From the NCBI RefSeq assembly GCF_016892625.1, contig NZ_JAFEMW010000004.1, forward strand, positions 124,001 to 188,000: a DNA stretch of 64,000 nt, in the 5' to 3' direction. The notes beneath the pieces are model-generated. The model was not told the origin of the DNA, searched no databases, and saw nothing but the letters and a program-made list of their open reading frames with translations. Made by a program: the position numbers and the translations under genes. Of the stretch, positions 61,323 to 64,000 are shown piece by piece (position 1 is the stretch's first letter; every line of letters begins with the position of its first letter). The DNA is from Brevibacterium sp. RIT 803. GTDB lineage: Bacteria > Actinomycetota > Actinomycetes > Actinomycetales > Brevibacteriaceae.

Positions 61323-62185
61323 GCGTCACCCTCCGCTGCACGCTCATCCGGAGCGGCTGCCGGGGCATGTGAGTTCACGGAGTGAATGACCGTGGCCGCG
61401 ATCGCCGAGGTGGAAGGTTCGTGGACACGCACCGCCCATGCTCCTGCCCTAGCTGACAGGGCCGAAATCGCGGCCGTGGCCTGATCCTTCGCCGACTCCT
61501 CGGCGAGTTTCGGGTCCTCCGGTGAGAGCAGGGTGGAAATGAAACGTTTGCGGCTGGCGGCGATGAGAAGCCGATGATCCAGATCCGCGAACTCGTCAAG
61601 GGCACCGAGGATCTGCCAGTTGTGTTCGGCGTTCTTCGAGAAGCCCAGGCCTGGGTCGAGGATGATGTTCTCATGCTTCACACCGGCGGCCGTCGCATCG
61701 TCGATTCTCGTCTTCAGCTCCGTGATCACCTCTGTGACGACATCGTCATAGTGGAAGGACGCCGACGCACGGTCGAGGTAGCCTCGCCAGTGCATGAGCA
61801 CGACCGGGGCTGCGGTCTCGGCGGCGACGGCCAGCATCGTCGGATCGGAGAGTCCTGCGGAGACGTCGTTGATGATGTGGGCGCCGACATCCAGTGATGC
61901 CTCTGCGACCTTGGCTCGCATCGTGTCGACGCTGATGACGGCACCTGCGGCGGCCAGCTCTCGGATCACTGGGACGACACGGCGAAGCTCCTCCGCCTCA
62001 TCGACTCGAACCGAGCCAGGGCGAGTGGACTCCCCTCCGACATCGATGAGGTCTGCGCCCGAGCGCAGCAGTTCGAAACCGTGCGCGATGGCGGCGTCGT
62101 GGTCGAAGTATCGACCGCCGTCGGAGAAGGAGTCGGGCGTGACGTTGAGGACGCCCATGATCTTCGTGCGTTCCGGTGTGGGCAT
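61319..62185 (-). CDS. folP: Dihydropteroate synthase
   Basis: A 288-residue TIM-barrel enzyme that joins p-aminobenzoate to the pterin; it is the sulfonamide target. Signatures are IMGVLNVTPDSFSDGGRY, DVGGESTRPGS, INDVSAGLSD, LMHWRG, LDPGLGFSKNAEHNW and ASRKRF. ATG 62185 is nine bases after folE. It is the active FolP1 form. Confidence 0.96.
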   Translation of the reverse strand: MPTPERTKIMGVLNVTPDSFSDGGRYFDHDAAIAHGFELLRSGADLIDVGGESTRPGSVRVDEAEELRRVVPVIRELAAAGAVISVDTMRAKVAEASLDVGAHIINDVSAGLSDPTMLAVAAETAAPVVLMHWRGYLDRASASFHYDDVVTEVITELKTRIDDATAAGVKHENIILDPGLGFSKNAEHNWQILGALDEFADLDHRLLIAASRKRFISTLLSPEDPKLAEESAKDQATAAISALSARAGAWAVRVHEPSTSAIAATVIHSVNSHAPAAAPDERAAEGDA

Positions 62186-62194
62186 GTGCGACCT

Positions 62195-62818
62195 CTATCT
62201 CCGGATGATCAGACTCATGGCTTCAGCTCGGGATGCCGTTTCGCGCAGCTGCCCGCGCACCGCCGAAGTGATGGTCGAGGCACCCGGCTTCCGGACTCCC
62301 CGCATGGTCATGCACAGATGTTCGGCCTTGACGACGACGATCGCGCCCTGAGGCTCGAGGTGTTCGACGAGTGCGTCGGCGATCTGAGTCGTCAGCCTTT
62401 CCTGGACCTGGGGGCGACGAGCATAGATCTCGACGAGGCGGGCCAGCTTGGACAGTCCAGTGACTTTGCCGTTCTTACTCGGGATGTATCCGATGTGGGC
62501 GACTCCGTGGAACGGCACCAGATGATGTTCGCACATCGAATACAGGTCGATGTCTCTGACGAGGACCATTTCCTCGTGGCTGATGTCGAAGGTCACGCCC
62601 AGAACATCAGCCGGGTCGCGGTGGATGCCGGCGAAGACCTCTTCGTAGGCACGGGCGACCCTGGCCGGGGTCTCCAGCAGTCCTTCTCGATCAGGATCTT
62701 CACCGACGGCGATGAGGATCTCACGCACGGCGGCGGCGATCCGCGGCTGGTCCACTTTGTTGCCGGTGCCGGCGGGCGCCTTGCCGAGGACCTCCGTCAC
62801 CTCTTCGAGCTCTGACAT
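62195..62818 (-). CDS. folE: GTP cyclohydrolase I
   Basis: A 207-residue enzyme that opens GTP to make dihydroneopterin triphosphate, the first folate step. Zinc ligands are in [14 protein letters not shown] (Cys, His) and in [10 protein letters not shown] (Cys), and [15 protein letters not shown] is the second signature. ATG 62818 overlaps the ftsH stop by one base (TGATG). Confidence 0.97.
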   Translation of the reverse strand: MSELEEVTEVLGKAPAGTGNKVDQPRIAAAVREILIAVGEDPDREGLLETPARVARAYEEVFAGIHRDPADVLGVTFDISHEEMVLVRDIDLYSMCEHHLVPFHGVAHIGYIPSKNGKVTGLSKLARLVEIYARRPQVQERLTTQIADALVEHLEPQGAIVVVKAEHLCMTMRGVRKPGASTITSAVRGQLRETASRAEAMSLIIRR

Positions 62819-64000
62819 CAGTAGCCGCTCTCCCCGCTGCCGTCGTTATTGCGTGGACCCGTCGGTCCGGAAGGGCCGGTCGGGTCGTTGGGATTGATCG
62901 GACCCGCAGGGTTATGGGGCTTGTGAGGCCCGTTCGCCCCCGTCCCTCCGGCGCCGGGAATGTCGGTGGTGTCAACCTCCGAGCTGCCGTTGCTCTTGCC
63001 GTTGCGGTCCCCGCTCAATGGTGCAGGCGGATCGATGGGTCCGCGCTCGGAGACCGGGCGTTCGTCGTTGGCCAGCCACACATCGCGTGTGGGGCGTTTG
63101 ACGATGGGGGTGAAGATCTCTGCCAGTGCCGCCTGATCAAGCGTCTCCCGCTCGAGCAGCTGGTAGGCGAGGTCGTCGAGGACGTCGCGGTTGTGCGTCA
63201 GCGCCCAGTAGGCGTCAGCGTGGGCGGCGTCGATGATGTCGCGAACCTCGCCGTCGATCGAGGACAGGGTCGCATCGCCGTACTCGTCGCCCCCGCCGTA
63301 GCCGCGACCTGCGAAGGGCTCGCCCTGATCGTCGCCGATCTTGACCATGCCCAGCTTGTCGCTCATGCCGTACTGTGTGACCATCTTCCGGGCGATGTTC
63401 GTCGCCTTCTCGATGTCGTTGCTGGCACCGGTGGTGGGATCGTGGAAGACGACTTCCTCGGCCACGCGGCCGCCCATGGCGTAAGCCATCTGGTCGAGCA
63501 GCTCGTTGCGAGTCGTGGAGTACTTGTCCTCACTCGGCATGACCATGGTGTAGCCCAGGGCCCGGCCGCGGGGCAGGATAGTGACCTTGGTGACCGGGTC
63601 GGTCTGGTTCATCGCCGCGGCCACAAGTGCGTGTCCGCCCTCGTGATAAGCGGTGATGAGGCGTTCCTTGTCGTTCATCAGTCGGGTCCGCTTCTGCGGT
63701 CCGGCGATGACGCGATCGATTGCCTCGTCGAGGATCCGGTTGTCGACGACCTTCGCGCCCTCGCGAGCTGTCAGCAGAGCTGCCTCGTTGAGGACGTTGG
63801 CCAGGTCCGCGCCTGAGAATCCGGGGGTACGCTTGGCGATCTGGGCCAGATCGACGTCATCTGCCAGGGGTTTGCCTTCGGCGTGGACCTCGAGGATGTG
63901 CTGTCGGCCCTTCATGTCAGGGGCCTCAACCGGGATCTGCCGATCGAAGCGGCCGGGGCGAAGGAGTGCCGGGTCGAGAACGTCGGGACGGTTGGTGGCG
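62818..64000 (-). CDS. ftsH: ATP-dependent zinc metalloprotease FtsH, C-terminal part only
   Basis: The frame enters from the right edge and covers the last 393 residues. It begins inside the AAA+ domain at [20 protein letters not shown] (second region of homology). It goes on to the protease domain with the zinc motif [10 protein letters not shown] and a later acidic ligand region. The end is a Pro/Gly/Asn-rich tail with GPTGP-like repeats (about 62821-62970). FtsH degrades membrane and regulatory proteins. It heads the ftsH-folE-folP-folBK unit, the order seen in mycobacteria. Confidence 0.95.
   Translation of the reverse strand, partial: ATNRPDVLDPALLRPGRFDRQIPVEAPDMKGRQHILEVHAEGKPLADDVDLAQIAKRTPGFSGADLANVLNEAALLTAREGAKVVDNRILDEAIDRVIAGPQKRTRLMNDKERLITAYHEGGHALVAAAMNQTDPVTKVTILPRGRALGYTMVMPSEDKYSTTRNELLDQMAYAMGGRVAEEVVFHDPTTGASNDIEKATNIARKMVTQYGMSDKLGMVKIGDDQGEPFAGRGYGGGDEYGDATLSSIDGEVRDIIDAAHADAYWALTHNRDVLDDLAYQLLERETLDQAALAEIFTPIVKRPTRDVWLANDERPVSERGPIDPPAPLSGDRNGKSNGSSEVDTTDIPGAGGTGANGPHKPHNPAGPINPNDPTGPSGPTGPRNNDGSGESGY

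Overview
This window looks like a chromosomal segment of a high-GC Gram-positive actinobacterium of the Micrococcales type; Brevibacterium or a close relative is my best guess. The evidence is GC-rich coding sequence with many GTG and TTG starts, an Lsr2 nucleoid protein, ClpC, the 32-residue ribosomal protein bS22, a RamA-like regulator and a YkoE/YkoD/YkoC vitamin transporter. I recognised no plasmid, prophage, insertion sequence or CRISPR array.

Region 1 (1-12.3 kb, minus strand) is one long collinear cluster. Read in the direction of transcription it runs: bS22, a glutaredoxin-like protein, Rex, a fused HemA-HemC protein, a CobA-like/HemD protein, HemB, a MarR regulator, HemL, a histidine phosphatase, a TlpA/ResA lipoprotein, CcdA, ResB and the start of CcsB. 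Most junctions overlap by 1 to 4 bases. The cluster links heme supply (C5 pathway from glutamyl-tRNA to uroporphyrinogen III) to cytochrome c assembly and redox sensing. Its outstanding feature is the fusion of glutamyl-tRNA reductase to hydroxymethylbilane synthase.

Region 2 (12.5-29 kb) holds AcuC, a TrkH/TrkA potassium uptake pair and a lower-GC AbiEi/DUF559-like gene bracketed by two related 40-bp palindromes. It continues with tRNA-Gly(CCC) and its tandem repeats, an acetate/monocarboxylate symporter (MctC type) with its DUF485 partner, a divergent RamA-like regulator, proC, a TIM-barrel isomerase, glpD-glpF-glpK, an exopolyphosphatase and a crotonase. The gene set of regions 1 and 2 recalls the M. 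tuberculosis Rv0496-Rv0529 neighbourhood, with glp and transport genes inserted.

Region 3 (29-51 kb) is mostly catabolic and accessory. It has the methylcitrate operon prpD-prpB-prpC behind a MarR-type palindrome, small monooxygenases, a NUDIX-like protein and a universal stress protein. A TPP riboswitch with a Shine-Dalgarno-masking hairpin precedes ykoE-ykoD-ykoC. A LysR regulator and T-N11-A box stand before an FAD oxidase and a piperidine-6-carboxylate dehydrogenase-like enzyme. Further genes are map, radA, mutY, acetyltransferases and hydrolases.

Region 4 (51-64 kb, minus strand) reads ftsH (cut by the right edge), folE, folP, a folB-folK fusion, a DUF3180 protein, two PH-domain membrane proteins, a DUF2520 dehydrogenase-like protein, lysS, a small membrane protein, lsr2 and clpC. 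This matches the M. tuberculosis Rv3596c-Rv3610c block, but the panC-panD-coaX genes found there are absent.
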